Origin: Aquanectria penicillioides | Taxonomy: Eukaryota; Ascomycota; Sordariomycetes; Hypocreales; Nectriaceae | Direction of reading: 5' to 3' | NCBI GenBank assembly: GCA_003415625.1 | Contig: PYIU01000011.1 | Span: 1,439,001-1,503,000 of the forward strand | Length of the DNA stretch: 64,000 bases | Shown here: positions 21,617 through 34,300 of the stretch, piece by piece | Layout: every line of letters begins with the position of its first letter | Position numbering within the stretch: the stretch's first letter is position 1 | The notes under the pieces: generated by a model | What the model was told of the DNA's origin: nothing | Seen by the model: the letters and a program-made list of their open reading frames with translations, nothing else | Database searches by the model: none | Translations under genes and position numbers: made by a program

Positions 21617-23192
21617 ATGGCTACTACTCAGTCATCAACAACAACAATCAATCTTCAGTCGTATCCATGGGAGCGACCAGCGCCGCAGGAATTTAGTGTT
21701 GTGTGCGGATGGGACGCACAACAAGCCCCAACATCTGGCCATGAGATTCATAACGCCCCGAGAGTCCATCTCCCGAGGACGGTGCTATCGATGCAATTGA
21801 GAGCTGGAACCAACCCCGCTCCAACATATATCGAGTCGGTGCTTCATATTGGAGTCTTTTGGTCACTGGCGCCAACGATGCTGCCTACGGTGTAAGATTC
21901 GTGGCCCTGAGACAGTTGCTGTGTGCTGATGAAGGTTGCTCTAGGCCCTGATTCCATATGTAGATGCTCATATTTCCCACTTCCAATTTTTGACTGACAA
22001 TTCTTCAGCTGGAATCATATTACAAATTGGACTACATCGTGGTTTCCCTGATTTTCCTGTCTCCATTTGTTGGCTACATTCTCGCCGCAGCTCTCAACAA
22101 TTATCTCCATATGCGAATCGGCCAGCGGGGCGTTGGAATTACTTGCGGTGTATGTCATCTCATCTCATACATCATTTTTTCCCAACACCCGCCCTACCCG
22201 GTTCTCGTCGTCGTTTGCATTATTGCTGGCTTTGGAAATGGCGTCTCTGATGCTGCATGGAATGCCTGGATTGGCAATTTGAACAGAGCAAATGAGTTGT
22301 TGGGCTTCCTTCACGCTTGTTATGGAGTTGGCGGCACTATTAGCCCGCTTATTGCGACTACGATGATCACCAAAGGTAACCTTCCGTGGTACACATTTTA
22401 TTACGTCCTGGTGCGTTATCTATCTTTCTAAACCTCCCAGCCCAGCTAGAGGATATCATTTAACCCGTGGCTATGATCTCTAACAGCTTGCAGATTGGCA
22501 TGTCCATCATCGAGCTCGCCGCCTGCGCATTCGCGTTCTGGCCTTGCGGACCCGAAGTTTACCAGAAAACCATGCAAGCTAGCAAAAGTGACAACAACAC
22601 GGGCATGAAGGCCGCCCTGACTTCTAAGCCATATGCCCGAATTTCCTGGATTGGAGCTTTTTTCCTCCTTGGCTATGTTGGAGCCGAAGTCTCCCTTGGT
22701 GGTTGGATAGTCCAGTTTATGATCCGCGTTCGCGACGCGGACCCTTTTCCTGCTGGTATGACCTCGGTTGGTTTCTGGCTTGGACTCACAGTCGGTCGAG
22801 CGGTGCTGGGATTTATCACGCCGATGCTCGGTGTGAAGCTTGCTGTGTCTATTTACGTCCCTATTACGATGGCACTGGAGCTCATCTTTTGGCTGGTTCC
22901 GCGATTCTACGTGTCTGCGGTGGCTGTGTCACTTCAGGGATTCTTCCTTGGGCCACTGTTTCCAGCAGTGATAGTGGTCATGACTAAACTACTACCTAAG
23001 CACTTGCATGTAAGCGCCATTGGCTTTGTTGCTGCATTTGGAGGAAGCGGTGCTGCTGTTTTGCCGTTTGCAGTTGGAGCTCTTGCACAGGCAAAGGGAG
23101 TCCAGGTGCTACAGCCTATTATCCTGGCATTTTTGACATTTCTTTTAATTCTTTGGCTCTGTCTGCCGAGAATTGGAAAGAAGAGGGACTAA
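21617..23192 (+). CDS. MFS transporter (FucP/BSC6-like), one frameshift
   Basis: Four exons (21617-21891, 21945-21959, 22009-22410, 22494-23192) give about 463 residues with some twelve hydrophobic helices. The start of the membrane part reads IESWNQPRSNIYRV, then VTGANDAAYGALIPYLESYY. Later motifs are FLSPFVGYILAA, GFGNGVSDAAWNAWIG, ACYGVGGTISPLIAT and SLGGWIVQFM, as in fungal MFS proteins related to fucose permease. Exon 2 is a 15-nt microexon encoding ALIPY. One base is missing in the C run at 21756-21759: the N-terminal tail and helix 1 lie in different frames, and adding one base makes exon 1 exactly 92 codons. Substrate is unknown, with a sugar or small metabolite likely. Confidence 0.85.
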
Positions 23193-23934
23193 TCCAAGGC
23201 TGAGAAATGCGGATGGGAGTTTGGGAAGACTTCCCCAGCCTCGAATGAGCTAGAGCATGACGATGTTGTCAACCACACGCCTGGGTCTAGGTGATGGAAT
23301 ATCAACTTCGACTAGATAATGAAAAAGTTCTTAGACATATAAAAAACCTCGGCGCTCAGTTTATTGGCAATAATGGAGCCCTCTAAGTGTGTATACCGGT
23401 TCATGATGCAAGGCGCTCATTTTCCTCAGAACATATTCACTTGGCCCGATGGCGGTGTCCAATCAATTTTGAATTAAAGGAAGATGTGTGGAATTGTTAC
23501 GGATACTCTGCGATTTAAAAGAAATGAGAAGTCCAGGACACGGAGCGAATTAAGGAGCTGGCCCGGCTCGTGACACAATTTTGACTCCCTCGGGGAGTAT
23601 CGCTCTTTGAACTTTTATAAGCGGACCAATGACGGAATGCCAAAAAGCAACTGGACCGGGATGACCAATTCTTTATAGTTTCGCTATAATTGTCGGCTTT
23701 GGGACTATTTCTGAAGTTACTTGGGGCTTCCATCTTGTTTGTCTTTGATGGTGAGTCATTTTGTGCATGTCCTGGTATCACTGACAATCTATTTCTAATC
23801 ATCGTGTCAATCCCCACCCCCACATCTTGTAGGATCCAACAAATATCCTGTTCCCGAAAGAAAATATATATCTGTTCGAAATTACAGTTCTTCAATTTCA
23901 GATGACACCTTCTCATACACTTCTCACCCATAAT
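23193..23934. other. Convergent intergenic region, no gene seen
   Basis: About 740 bp between the MFS gene and the 3' end of the Zn2Cys6 regulator. A minus-strand open frame at 23515-23931 shows no domain and no codon pattern that convinces me. Confidence 0.45.
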
Positions 23935-25151
23935 CTAACATGGTTCAGGTGCCCACCCAATTTGTGCGAGAGGCCATTCAATCCATAACCGATGATCAAC
24001 GTCCAGCAAGAAGTAGATTTGCTGTATCAAATGCGTGCCCCATCCCTCCGCCCACCAATATCGTTCGAGTTGTCTCAATAAGACCGAGAAGAATCCAAGC
24101 AAACACAAGGCATTGTTGTCAGCAATTTTCAAAAGCTCAAAATACCCATCGGTCAACTCAAACAGCCACTTGTAGGTGCCCCGTATCACGTCTTGATCCG
24201 TGAGACCGGCGACATAGAGGACAATATAGCTTCGCTTCAGCGATTCCAACTCTTTCACTAGCACGCTTTGAGTTTCAGGTTGCCCAGCTGTTTCCATGAG
24301 AATCCTGGCCTCCAACTCCATGAGGTAAGGATATTCTTGTGAGCGAGGTTGTTTAAAGTTAAAACTCGCCCCTGTCGTTCTAAATATCAAAGACAGGGGC
24401 GATGAAAGAATTGCGCTATCGGCATCGACCAAGGCTTCGATGCCTCGAACAAGATGCAGCCACTCTGGTATGATTCCGTTGCCGATTACAAGGATATCTT
24501 CGTCCCTTTTTGGACTAGCCAGATTAAAGTAGAGGGTTAACAGACCAAAGAGGAACAGTACACTGCAATTCTCAGCGGTGATACAAGTGATTAGCGGCAT
24601 CGCCTGAGCTAGCGAGGCAGTGTGGTAATGGGTTGCTCGCTCAAGAAGCAGGTCCTTCCTTTCTGGACTACATCGACTGAGGTGAAGAGCTGAGAGTGCT
24701 AAAATGCCATCTAAGATGTATCGAGTTGAGAAGCCGATCTGAGGCACAAGCACGCGCCAAACGTCTTGGATCTTGGCATCGACCATGAGCGTGGGAGCTG
24801 TGGCGGTGGTGAAATGATGGATGAGCTCCAGCTCTAAATCAACTGGACGAGCGACCGGGGCCGTGGGAGTTGGCGACTCCAAAAAGTCGCACTCGACACC
24901 TCTTTTCACGCAGTTGTGGCATGCCGGGCGCTGTTCATCACACTACAAGACGGGTTTCAGCGTGCTGAGTTTGCTTGCTACGGACAACACCATCGTGGCG
25001 TCGCTCTTTCACGTGCTGATTTTTTTGGTTGGAGGGATGAGGGAACGTGACTGACCTTGACCTTTCGTGTCTTGCAAGTCTTGCAGCCCTTTCGGGATTT
25101 GTTGTGCCACTTGCGTCGGTTCGGCAGACTCGTGTCTTGATACTGAGACAT
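23935..25151 (-). CDS. Zn2Cys6 transcription factor, UPC2-like architecture
   Basis: Exon 1 (25056-25151) and exon 2 (23935-24942) splice inside the zinc cluster to give 367 residues. The binuclear cluster reads CKTCKTRKVKC before and after the splice, then DEQRPACHNCVKRGVEC, with the six cysteines in CX2CX6CX5-9CX2CX6C spacing. A short linker is followed by the C-terminal helical domain (LELIHHFTTATAPTL; GILALSALHLSRCSPE) seen in sterol-type and related regulators of about 370-420 residues. I chose ATG 25151 because it leaves the short N-terminal tail usual for this type. It probably acts in the nucleus on nearby or unrelated metabolic genes. The frame is intact. Confidence 0.87.
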
Positions 25152-25982
25152 GGCGACCCCAAGCGAATCAGAGGCGTCGTTTTCTGACTGATGCTCGGCC
25201 TTTTCGTTCTCGTCGGACAGGTTCGCCAGCCTACATATGTGGGATGGGAAAGTGGCGAAGCATCCCCTGGTCGGCCGAGACCGATTTGGCCAAGTTTGGC
25301 ACAGATGTTTGGAAATGGCCAAATACGGAAATCCCGAGAACGCGACGAATCCGAGTGCCCACTTTTGCCGTGATGGCCGCTCCGTTAGCTGATCCACTTG
25401 GTTTTTAGTTTGGCTTTAGCTTCAGCTTAACAGCGCATTCGAGGACACGGGCTCTCGTTTGTGACGAGTTAACTTAGAAAGGGCGTTGCTAAATGGGCAT
25501 CACCCCAGGATATCCGGCACCGCAGGCAGTAATTAATTCGTATTTGCTAACGTATGCTCTTCAGCAGTTGATGCCTCGACGAGACTGCCCCCGCGCTAGT
25601 ATAGGCCACGCCCGCCGAACCGAAATCAATTAAGCATTCGTGTCAAGAACAGCACATCTCTTGGCTCTGAGCGATTTATACCCAGGCTTTCTTGGTAGGC
25701 TAGAATTACCTAGGCGTAAACAATTAAATAGCTCGCAGCAACATCACGAGGGGTCGTGGTTGAAACTACAAGGTTGCAATGTCGCTGCCTACGAAGTTGG
25801 CTTGTGCATTCTTCGACTGGGGAGGGGTGAGAAGAGTCATGCGCAATGCTTCGCTGGTCCAAGTTTGTACAAAATCCAACAAGAGATCAATCTGATTAGA
25901 CACTGGTTGCAGAAACATTAATCGATGAGAACATAGCGATATCCTAACCCAAATGTGGAGCCTAAACGGACCTCGGAGGTTC
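25152..25982. other. Promoter side of the regulator, no gene seen
   Basis: About 830 bp between the Zn2Cys6 start and the 3' end of the C2H2 gene. A 93-codon open frame at 25640-25921 has no recognisable motif. Confidence 0.45.
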
Positions 25983-27973
25983 CTAGTAGCTTCTCAGGTG
26001 ATCCCTGTTGAGAACTCTCTCCTTTCCATCATCCTTCTTCAACATTTGAATAGTCGCATCAAGTGCATCCAAATTATTCATCGCCTCCTGGTATTCCTGT
26101 CTTTTCACTTCCACAAGCTCTAGCATGGCCCTGCGCTTCTTAGTGAGGCCCTGTACGAGTTCATCGACGCCAGATACGCCAGTGTCTTCGTCCACCCTTG
26201 GCCTTTTGCATTGGCCCCTTTCACCGTGCGTGATATCATCTTCCGCTGGCTCTTTGTATCCATTTTTGGTCGCATTCAAGTTTCGAAGGGTTCTAGCTGG
26301 TATGGAACTAGCCTCACTACGTCGATGCTTGCATGTACCCAAATGTCGCCGTAGATTGTCGTCACGCTTGAAGGCCTGCTTTTCCTGCGCCCTTTTGCAA
26401 CCTGAATTCGGACAAGTGAATTTTACTCCACAGCTATGCATCTCTTTGCGATGGCGTTGAAGCACAAAAGACGTGACGAAGGATGCATTACAGGTCGAGC
26501 ATGTAAATGCTGACGCTTTCTGGCCTCTAGAGCTGTAAATGTACCCACAATTAGCACTTTGGAATGGTTATACAACAGCTAGACTCCTGACTGACCTTGA
26601 TCTTACAGACTCGTTTGTTTCGCTTGGAGTTGATGCTGTATTAGCAGATGGTTCCATATAATTCTCTTCAAGTGTTTGAGAGCCCCCAGACAGATTATTA
26701 AATGGCGCTGAGGAAGCCCAGATGTCTGATCCTTTCGAGAGATTTATCAACGATAGTTCGGAGAGAGTTGTTGATGATTCAAGATCACCTGGCTCCTGAG
26801 TGGCTATGGCGTCTCGAGTCAAAACGTTTGGGTTTATTCCGATAGTCATATCGACTTCGAACAATCCAAAATTGTCGCCAGCGATATCCAGATTCTCATG
26901 CCAACCAAGATTCGAAATATCCAGATTGTTGCTTAGGGGAGCAATGTAGTCGAATGCTGTGGCAGCGAAGGGGGTGGCTACTAAAGGTTAGCAGAAATTG
27001 GTAATGAGAAATTAAATGACTTGCCTTGGACAGACGAGGCATGGCCTTGTGAACCACAAGGAGTGGGAGAAGAGCGACTGGGTGCCGTAGACGAACGAGA
27101 TTCTGCGGCTATAGCAGAATGGAGCGAGGGTGAATAGAACATCCAGCAAACGCCCCATAGCACTGCTAATACAGGCCAAATAGTCCACGGCATCGTTGTG
27201 CAAGGATATCTCACATTGTCTGGAAACTCGCAGATAATCTCAAAAACGGTTTCTGTACTGCTGAGCTTGCTCAGCCGCCGTCGAAACCATTCTTGTAGCC
27301 GCTCCAAGAGTTCTTCGGTTTGATGCAGGACTTCCTGTAACTCAGCATCCGTATAGTCCAATAAGTGGTCGTTTTCATGTAGAACACGCATCAAATCAGA
27401 TGACAATTGTATGACATTGAGCCATTGCCCAGACGACATGACATCCCCGGCTCGCCGCGCAAGTTTGAGGAATTGATTCGTGTCACGGCGCCACTTGGCC
27501 GTGTGCAAAGCATGCTTGGAAGTCATCCTCTTCATTTCGGGGGTAGCTGATGGATTTTGGGAGGCAAGAAAAAGATCATGGTGCTCATGAAGAAGATGGC
27601 GTTGAAGGGATGTCTTGGCCCTCAGCCTGGATTGTCCCTGGGCCCAACTCTTGACTTTTTCAGCCTTTTGGGATTTGCGCTCCACCTCGGTTAAGCCTGA
27701 ATATATATTCTTCACTTTTCTAATAAGTCGTTCCTGACTGACTGACCGATTGCGCGGCTTGTTTTGAATCTCGGATATATGTGGTAGGTGGTGGAATTCT
27801 CCTGGACTGTCACAGAAAAAAGACCCAGCAGCCCACGACAAATGTTGCTCAGCTTCATTAATTTCCACAGAGTGGCATTTTTTCATTTTCGCAGCCAGTG
27901 GTTGGTCCAGTTGTACGGGTTTTCTGGGATTTTTCCGCAAATATTCGATCCATTTCTGGTTGGAATCCCTCAT
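25983..27973 (-). CDS. C2H2-type zinc finger regulator with GC-AG intron
   Basis: Three exons (27025-27973, 26596-26980, 25983-26532) give about 627 residues. The first 300 residues hold a conserved helical domain found in fungal C2H2 proteins (LRAKTSLQRHLLHEHHDLFL; LHQTEELLERLQEWFRRRL). A low-complexity acidic linker follows, then one good C2H2 finger (FTCSTCNASFVTSFVLQRHRKEMH). A second, atypical finger is CPNSGCKRAQEKQAFKRDDNLRRHLGTC. A basic patch (KRPRVDED) and a C-terminal helix follow. The first intron (26981-27024, 44 nt) begins with GC in the context AG|GCAAGT, the classic non-canonical donor; no GT donor gives an open joined frame. Nuclear regulator of unknown targets. The frame is intact. 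Confidence 0.8.
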
Positions 27974-28155
27974 CGCGTAAGGGTTCTACTAGGTGGGATG
28001 ATCGGGAACGTGTACGTCGAGCCGGCAACCCACAAGAGCAAGTGGTGTGACGAGAGGTTTCTTTTGGAAGCTAGTTCGAGGAAGTTTTGGTTCTCAAAGC
28101 ATGAGGTAAGGTTTAGTTAGGGTGCGGCATGAGATAGGGGAATGTGAGGTTGCCG

Positions 28156-28192
28156 TTTTTGAGGTGCATTTTTGAGGTGCATTTTTGAGGTG
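28156..28192. repeat. 13-bp tandem repeat
   Basis: The unit GAGGTGCATTTTT occurs twice plus a partial third copy starting at 28161. The last copy is truncated after GAGGTG. Confidence 0.8.
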
Positions 28193-28407
28193 TAGTGAGG
28201 CGCAGCAGAACTGTAGTGGTGGCGGCAGACAGGCTGAAGCCAGTCATCTTCGATGACAATGCGTCTCTGTTGCAGGTTTGGATCAATAGGAGCTCCGCAT
28301 TCGCGACCTCTGAATGCGATAGGCCGGCTGCTAGCTGACCAAACATGGAAATGGTGGAACGAGGCTGTCACAAGCTGGCCTGGTAATTACACTGAGGTGC
28401 GACTTGG

Positions 28408-28433
28408 GGTGCGAGGTGCGAGGTGCGAGGTGC
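28408..28433. repeat. 7-bp tandem repeat
   Basis: The unit GCGAGGT is repeated three times from 28411 with a partial fourth copy. It shares GAGGTGC with the 13-bp repeat 220 bp upstream. Confidence 0.75.
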
Positions 28434-29319
28434 TGGAAGCAGAGATGAGACCCCTGGTGGACATTCCTGAGGGGGAAATTGAAGAGAGAAATTGCATTAA
28501 ACATTCATGGCATGTCCAAGTCGAACATTCCAGTTTTAATCCTCCAATTTCTCATTTTACCGTGTTACCAACATTTACAACTCTCGTGTCTCCCTATACT
28601 GGGGCGTTTGCCGTGCCACAAAAAGCTCGGTATTGAAGATATGTCTAATTCTATCATGAACATCCAGGATACCCCAACTCAAAGGAGCACTCAACCCAAG
28701 GAAGCTCATTTTCCGTTAGCCATAACCTACTCTCCATATCATTTGTAAAGGAATCAGTAACCTGACATATATGGCGCCAAAACAGTCCGAAACCTGAACA
28801 CGGCACAAATGACTTATCAATGCTTTCAGCATTCATCTACGATACATCAAACTGGACTGATCGGCTTGCACAGCTTCAAAGCAATACCTTGAGCGAATCG
28901 CCTTCAACGCAACCTAACAATAACACTCCTTCGAAGCTGTCGTCGGAAGCAAAATGCATGGGTGGTTCTGATCTTCAAATGCTGCCTGTATGTACCAAGA
29001 GCTACATGGATTGGGTCATAGCGTATCCTGTCTGTATTCAAAGAAGATAATTTTGAAAATAGCTCTCAGATCAAGCAACATATTTTATTATGTACCATTG
29101 AGGGCTCCCATTTGAAGCACCTCGAGACTCCATCCACATGTCAAGCTGTATTTTGACGTGATATCACCCTAGCCATTGCACCTCGCAATGTTGGGGGAGG
29201 GTGAATGGGTCGTCTAATGGACTTTCTATCCAATACGCTTTCTACAAGTAGATCAGTTTAGTTAGCTTGGAAGAGATTTGACCATTGACGAAAATACAAA
29301 ATTCCTCTAATCTTCAACC

Positions 29320-31763
29320 TTAAAATACCCAGCAAGTGTGGCGAGACCTAGTTTGTGAAGGACTGTCCGCTATCATAGCCCTCCAATCCTTCTCCAGAAT
29401 ATCACAGTCCATTACTTGAACCCTCTCGAACGAATCATCAGGGCCAGACATGATCCTTGACGGTTCCTGGGACAGTTCAAGACACATGAGAACCTTGACC
29501 CTGACATGTTCCTGTGGGCCTTCGTTGAACACTGGGAGGAATTCGAATCTAGCTGGCTTTCTCGCCCGCCATTCTTTGTGGAGTTGGATTTTGCCAGCCT
29601 CCTGGCCAGTGATGGGCGAAAAAACGCGAAACAGTCCGTTGGTAGTGCCGACATCCTTGGTGCTGGTCATGTCGACCTCAAGCTCTCCACCAGTCCAATC
29701 TAGCATGAGCGGATTACGGTCACTGATGCTATTAATTCCCTCTGCGTCCAGAACTGTCCCGTCGTCCCCTATAATTCGGTCATATGCTAACATTCTACTC
29801 CCATGACAATCCATTGTATGCCTCTGCTTTATCCTCTTCATGATTTGGTCTGGAAAAGTTGGTGTTTGCTTCCATCCCTGCCAAGACCAGCTTCGAAAGC
29901 CGGGTCGTCGGGCTTCAGGTTTGTGTTCGTCTACCCTCCAGCAGAAGAGCTCATCGAAGAACGCAGTGGGTATTCCCTGGAAGAATCCGTTTGGTCTATC
30001 TTCCATACAACACCCAAATGCCCTGTCGATTCCTCTCATGGCATTGGCACAGTCTGACTCCATCGTGAGCTTCCTTTTTGAGTAACGTTGTACAACATCC
30101 AGGTATGTCTCCAGCTGTTTGCCACACTCAATTTTGTAAAGTTCCCCAGGCCTTTCGCAGAGACTAATATTGGGATCGAGTTGCTGGAATCCCTTGTCAC
30201 TGTGAATCTGCGATCCACAGACAAAGTATAATCCATCACCGGAAAATAAAAGAAGGCGCTTCGATAGCACTTTTTCCTGCAGGGTCCACCCGCGTGTATC
30301 CCATCTGGTTGTAGAAAGATATTCCAAGAACTGTGACCAAATATTCGGGTTCTCAACGGCGCTCAATGCGTTTGCCTTTGTATTGCTGTTGACCAGTCCC
30401 GAGTTTGCATCTTCTCCATGGGCAGCAACAATCGTAATGGAGGCATTGCTGTAGATTTCTCGCATTTTATTTAATTGCAAAACCTTGTCATATGAATTAT
30501 CCTGCAATATGCAGAGAGAATCCACCCATAAATACCGGTATCCAAGCCTCTGGCACAAGGCAATGGCTTCACTGATGGTTTTGGCGATACAGACACCATG
30601 TTTTCGAAACCCATCATCTTCCATTAATTGCGCCATATTGGCATTTAGGAGTCGAAGTTGCTGAGATTTGCCCCAGACATAGCTCAAAGCCAAATATGGT
30701 GTATCCCGGGGAGCTGTGACTACGCATCCCCTTTCCACGTCGATGAACCTCGTGATCGGTGAGAGGTGCTGGGACCCAACTGGGTGGCAATTTTCATGTC
30801 CAAACTTGGCGGCATCGCATCCTCGGATCCACTGGATCGCCGTACCTAGCAAATCGGGTGAAATATTCAACTGCAGCAGTGCCTTCTTCAAAGTCACTTC
30901 TTCAGGTGTATCGTCCGCAGTGGTTATTTGCTCTTCGCTCGCAGTTCTTCCAGGCGACTTCAATGGCTTATCCGGATGATCACCAGAGCCACCATCTTCG
31001 GGGTCACTAACCCAATCTTCGTCACATTCTTCCGGAATGATATCTTGGGGCCAGAGAATATCGATGAGAGAGTATGCCCGGTGCCAACCGTCATCATCAT
31101 CCTTTACATCAGCTCTAGTGGGTAGTCTACCGCCAGATCAGCATCAATAGGGCCCAGAGAATTATTGGTAGCAAAATTACCCTGCGTAAAATGCCTTCCC
31201 TAATAGCTGCTTGGCTCTGATGAGAATGGCGCAGACTACGGTATCGTATGGCCTCCGATTGGTTTTACAGGTATCGATTATGGTTGGCTTATCACCTAAA
31301 TGCAGCCATGGATTCTGGCTGAGAATAAAAGGCTCACAGCCGCTATATTTCAGTAAGCCGCAGCTCCAACGCAGAATCATCGCATCGCATCTCGTATTCC
31401 AGAACTTACTCATTATGAATTCCATTCAAGTCAATTCCTTCGTCTTCATCGAGGATTGGCGGTGGGGGGTACAGCAGCGTCTGCAGTGCTTTCTGTGAGT
31501 CGTGATGGTCACGTTTGACCTCGCGAAGATCCCAGATACGATGACCAGTGAGCTCTATATCTGCAGCATCCACGATGACGTGGGCATCTGCCACCAATCT
31601 TGGCCAGATCTTGAGCCATCGCCGCTTGCTTTTAATCTCCCACAACTGCGAGTATCTGCACATTGATTAGTACATTTAGAAATCAGCACAACATATTAGA
31701 ATTTCAGCCGAGATTCAGGCCTTACCCCATTGCATAGAATTCTGTTGGACCGAGATGTTGGTA
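29320..31763 (-). CDS. HET-domain protein (allorecognition type), 5' end incomplete
   Basis: At least four exons (31726-31763, 31410-31655, 31181-31342, 29320-31114) join in phase to about 746 residues. The first exons carry a region typical of large HET proteins (HLGPTEFYAMGYSQLWEIKS; CKTNRRPYDTVVCAILIRAK). The last exon holds the HET domain with ALSYVWGKSQQ, AIALCQRLGYRYLWVDSLCI, MREIYSNASITIVAAHG and TRGWTLQEKVLSKRLLLFSG. HET domains trigger or mediate programmed cell death when incompatible fungal cells fuse. Partner genes are not seen here. Sequence upstream of 31763 may contain a further 5' exon (coding-like fragments near 31790-31860), so the true start is not set. No indel is needed within the listed exons. 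Confidence 0.85.
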
Positions 31764-32282
31764 CTTGATGATTGATAGACCAAATCGTCAGCCAAGTTGA
31801 AGTTGATGAGAGTAAGACGGGCGGTGAATAGCGCTGCTGCCTGTCTCGTTCTGCCATATACCATGCAAGGGCCCCTCGTTGAGGCCGCCGATAGACCCAC
31901 CAAAGACTAGCTTCCAGGATGGCCTTCGGTGGTGGAGGATTCTTATGCCAGTCCTATGCGGAATTAGTGCGACACCACCAATACACTTTGTGATGAATGG
32001 CAAGGATGTGTTAATAGACTCTATGCTGCTTGGTATTTACATGAATATAATTCTCCCTCTACTCCTAGTAGCGTGATAGACCAGGCTCCTGTTAACCTAA
32101 CACGGTAATAGAAGTTGATGGAATGTGATAGCATAGGAATACGCCATCACGCGCTACACTTGAACACTATATTGTAAGACGGGTGCGACAGGTGTTGGAG
32201 AATTTTTGCAACCATTTCTCGGTGCGCCTCTTTTTGTGCTTTTTACATTTACGCTAGAGCCTCTAATCATACTTTCCGCATG
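31764..32282. other. HET gene 5' side, start not resolved
   Basis: About 520 bp. It may hold the first exon of the HET gene around 31790-31860, where short coding-like strings occur in two frames, and the 3' UTR of the tannase-like gene. Nothing firm was identified. Confidence 0.35.
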
Positions 32283-33853
32283 TTATTTACAGGTGAAGCT
32301 ATCTGCTGACGCCACATCACCCTTGCCACTGTAACTCGCTACCTTGGGGTAGGGGCAAATGTTTCGCGTGATCGTCTTGCCATCCACAACGTTCTGAGCA
32401 TAGAGTGATTCAGGAGCAGTGCCATTCTCAACCCAATTCAAGAGCGCAGATAATGGATCAACAGGTACGGGACCATATCCTCCCGAACAATGGGCAGCTC
32501 CTGGAGCAAGGAAAAGTCGATAGAATCGACTCAATTCTTTGACATTGCGCGACTTTTCCAGAACTTTGTTCCAAAATCGTACTGTTCCCGGGTGGGCAAT
32601 ATAAGCATCAGCTAGGCCATGCCAAGTCAAAAGCTTTCCTCCAGCCTTCTGGAACCGGCTCAGGTCCGGCTCATCGGTTCCTAACAAGGAAGTGGTGGTC
32701 TCGACTGATTTATAGAACAAATCAATAAAGGCCGAGACTGCTAAGCTGGATGTATCAAGACTAGAGTCCTGAGCAGCGAAATATTTCATCCAGGCTGCGG
32801 CTGATGAGAAAGGCACTGGGTAGTTGTTCCGTTCGATGTAGTTGTGTTGGCAAGACCATCAAACGCCGCTCCGGGCGGGACTCCATACCAGAGAAATCCA
32901 CTCTTCGAGTCTCTTGCCCCCTGAAGGATTTTTGCAACAACATCTGCATGCTCTTGGGAAATTTCAATGTTATTCCCGACGTCACTACATGAAATCTCTG
33001 AGTTGACCAGCTTGCTGGTGTCAAACTGGCACTTCTCGGGGAGTGAGATGAGACCGTCACTGACTCCATCAAGCGGATCGCAGGCCTGGATGATAGCTTC
33101 TTGGTAGGCTTCAAAAACGCACTGCGGTGGTGCAGTGAGATTGGCCATGACGACTGATGGCCAAAAGTCTGCAGGAGAGACACGGGGGCTGTAGATTGCT
33201 GGCGCGTTGGCAAGAATACCATCAAAGTCCTCCGGATGCTTCAATGCAGCAAAGTATCCTTGTCGACCACCCGTAGAGCAGCCACGATAGTACGAATAAT
33301 TTTGTGTTGTCCCATAAAAGGCTCTGATAGCCGCTTTGCCAATCACGGTCATATCGTGAATCGAGCGGTCTGCAAAGTTCTTTAGGAGCTGAGTGTTTGG
33401 AACCCCATCCGCCTTGAGCGCCCACTGCCCTGAACTCGGGTCGATGGTGTTATTGAGGGTCAGTCCGGCATCTGTCGAGCCAGTTGCGAAACCATTTGAG
33501 AGTGGCTCTGCCATCGCGTATCCGAATGTACCAGCCACCAGACCACCTCCTCCGGTGGCCAAGAATCGACCATTCCAATCCAGCAAAGGAAGCCAGATGC
33601 TCACATAAACTACATCATCAGCCCCCGGGTGGCTTAAGGCGACCGTCACATCACACAAATCAAGTAGCCTCGTCTGACTCGCATCGGTGAAGGAGTAGTT
33701 TTGCCTTTCAACAGCGCTAAAGTATTGCACATTGAAATCGGAAAATTTTGGGAGCTTGAGGCTAGAGCACTTCTGCGATTTAGAACTTGGGCTTGCATAT
33801 GTTGATTGAGCAAGATCAAGTGCGAGAAAACTGAGCATTGCCAGGGCCTTCAT
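32283..33853 (-). CDS. Secreted tannase/feruloyl esterase, one frameshift
   Basis: The protein of about 523 residues starts with a signal peptide (MKALAMLSFLALDLAQSTYA). It shows the tannase/feruloyl esterase fold: catalytic Ser in YRGCSTGGRQG, Asp in LTWHGLADAYI and His in APGAAHCSGGYG, with the flanking cysteines of the CS-D-HC motif. GRFLATGGGGLVAGT forms the oxyanion side. Members hydrolyse gallate or ferulate esters of plant tannins and cell walls outside the cell. One base is missing in the C run matching + strand 32818-32820, so the lid region ending TTSNGTTT and the following PVPFSSAAAWMKYF lie in different frames. With one added base the length is exactly 524 codons including the stop. 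All catalytic residues remain. Confidence 0.88.
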
Positions 33854-34300
33854 CTTGATAGGTGCATAAAGAAAATGATGTGTGTTACTCTCAGAAAACT
33901 GGAAGGCATCAATCCCAGTCTATTTAAGACCTTCCCCCCCGCCTTCATCCCGATCCAAGCATTGGGGGGTAAATTGCCCTTCACGAACCTAAACGATGAT
34001 TCAAGCAACGATTAAGACTCAGGAAAACGACAGGCTATTTCTTGGACAAGGATTATGCTGACGAGGCCCTAATTGCCTGGCTCCTGAAAAGAGAGAGCCC
34101 ACTTAGCTCCGGCCTAAGTTCTGACTCGACAGTTCTGATTCAGGGATCATCACGACTTGGAAAAAGCTCGGCCCATTTCCCCTCACAGCTGAGGCCTTGC
34201 GTAATTTGGCTGTGTCAACTTCATACATAGACCGAAGAGGAATAATAGGAAATTTGCCGAAATTGGCAAAAAATAAACCGGTAGGCGACGTGAGGCATTT
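33854..34300. other. Promoter side of the esterase gene, no other gene seen
   Basis: About 450 bp between the esterase start and the tRNA. No coding pattern. Confidence 0.45.

Larger units (their letters stand above)
27974..29319. other. Intergenic with simple tandem repeats, no gene seen
   Basis: About 1.35 kb. Apart from two small tandem repeats there is no recognised feature. Open frames at 28253-28748 and 28820-29050 lack motifs. Confidence 0.45.

Noticed and set aside
23515..23931. 138-codon minus-strand frame downstream of the Zn2Cys6 gene
   Set aside because: Follows the stop of the regulator, has odd composition and no motif; likely 3' UTR.
28156..28433. Repeats that could suggest an array
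   Set aside because: Units are 13 and 7 bp with no spacers, so they are simple tandem repeats and not CRISPR.
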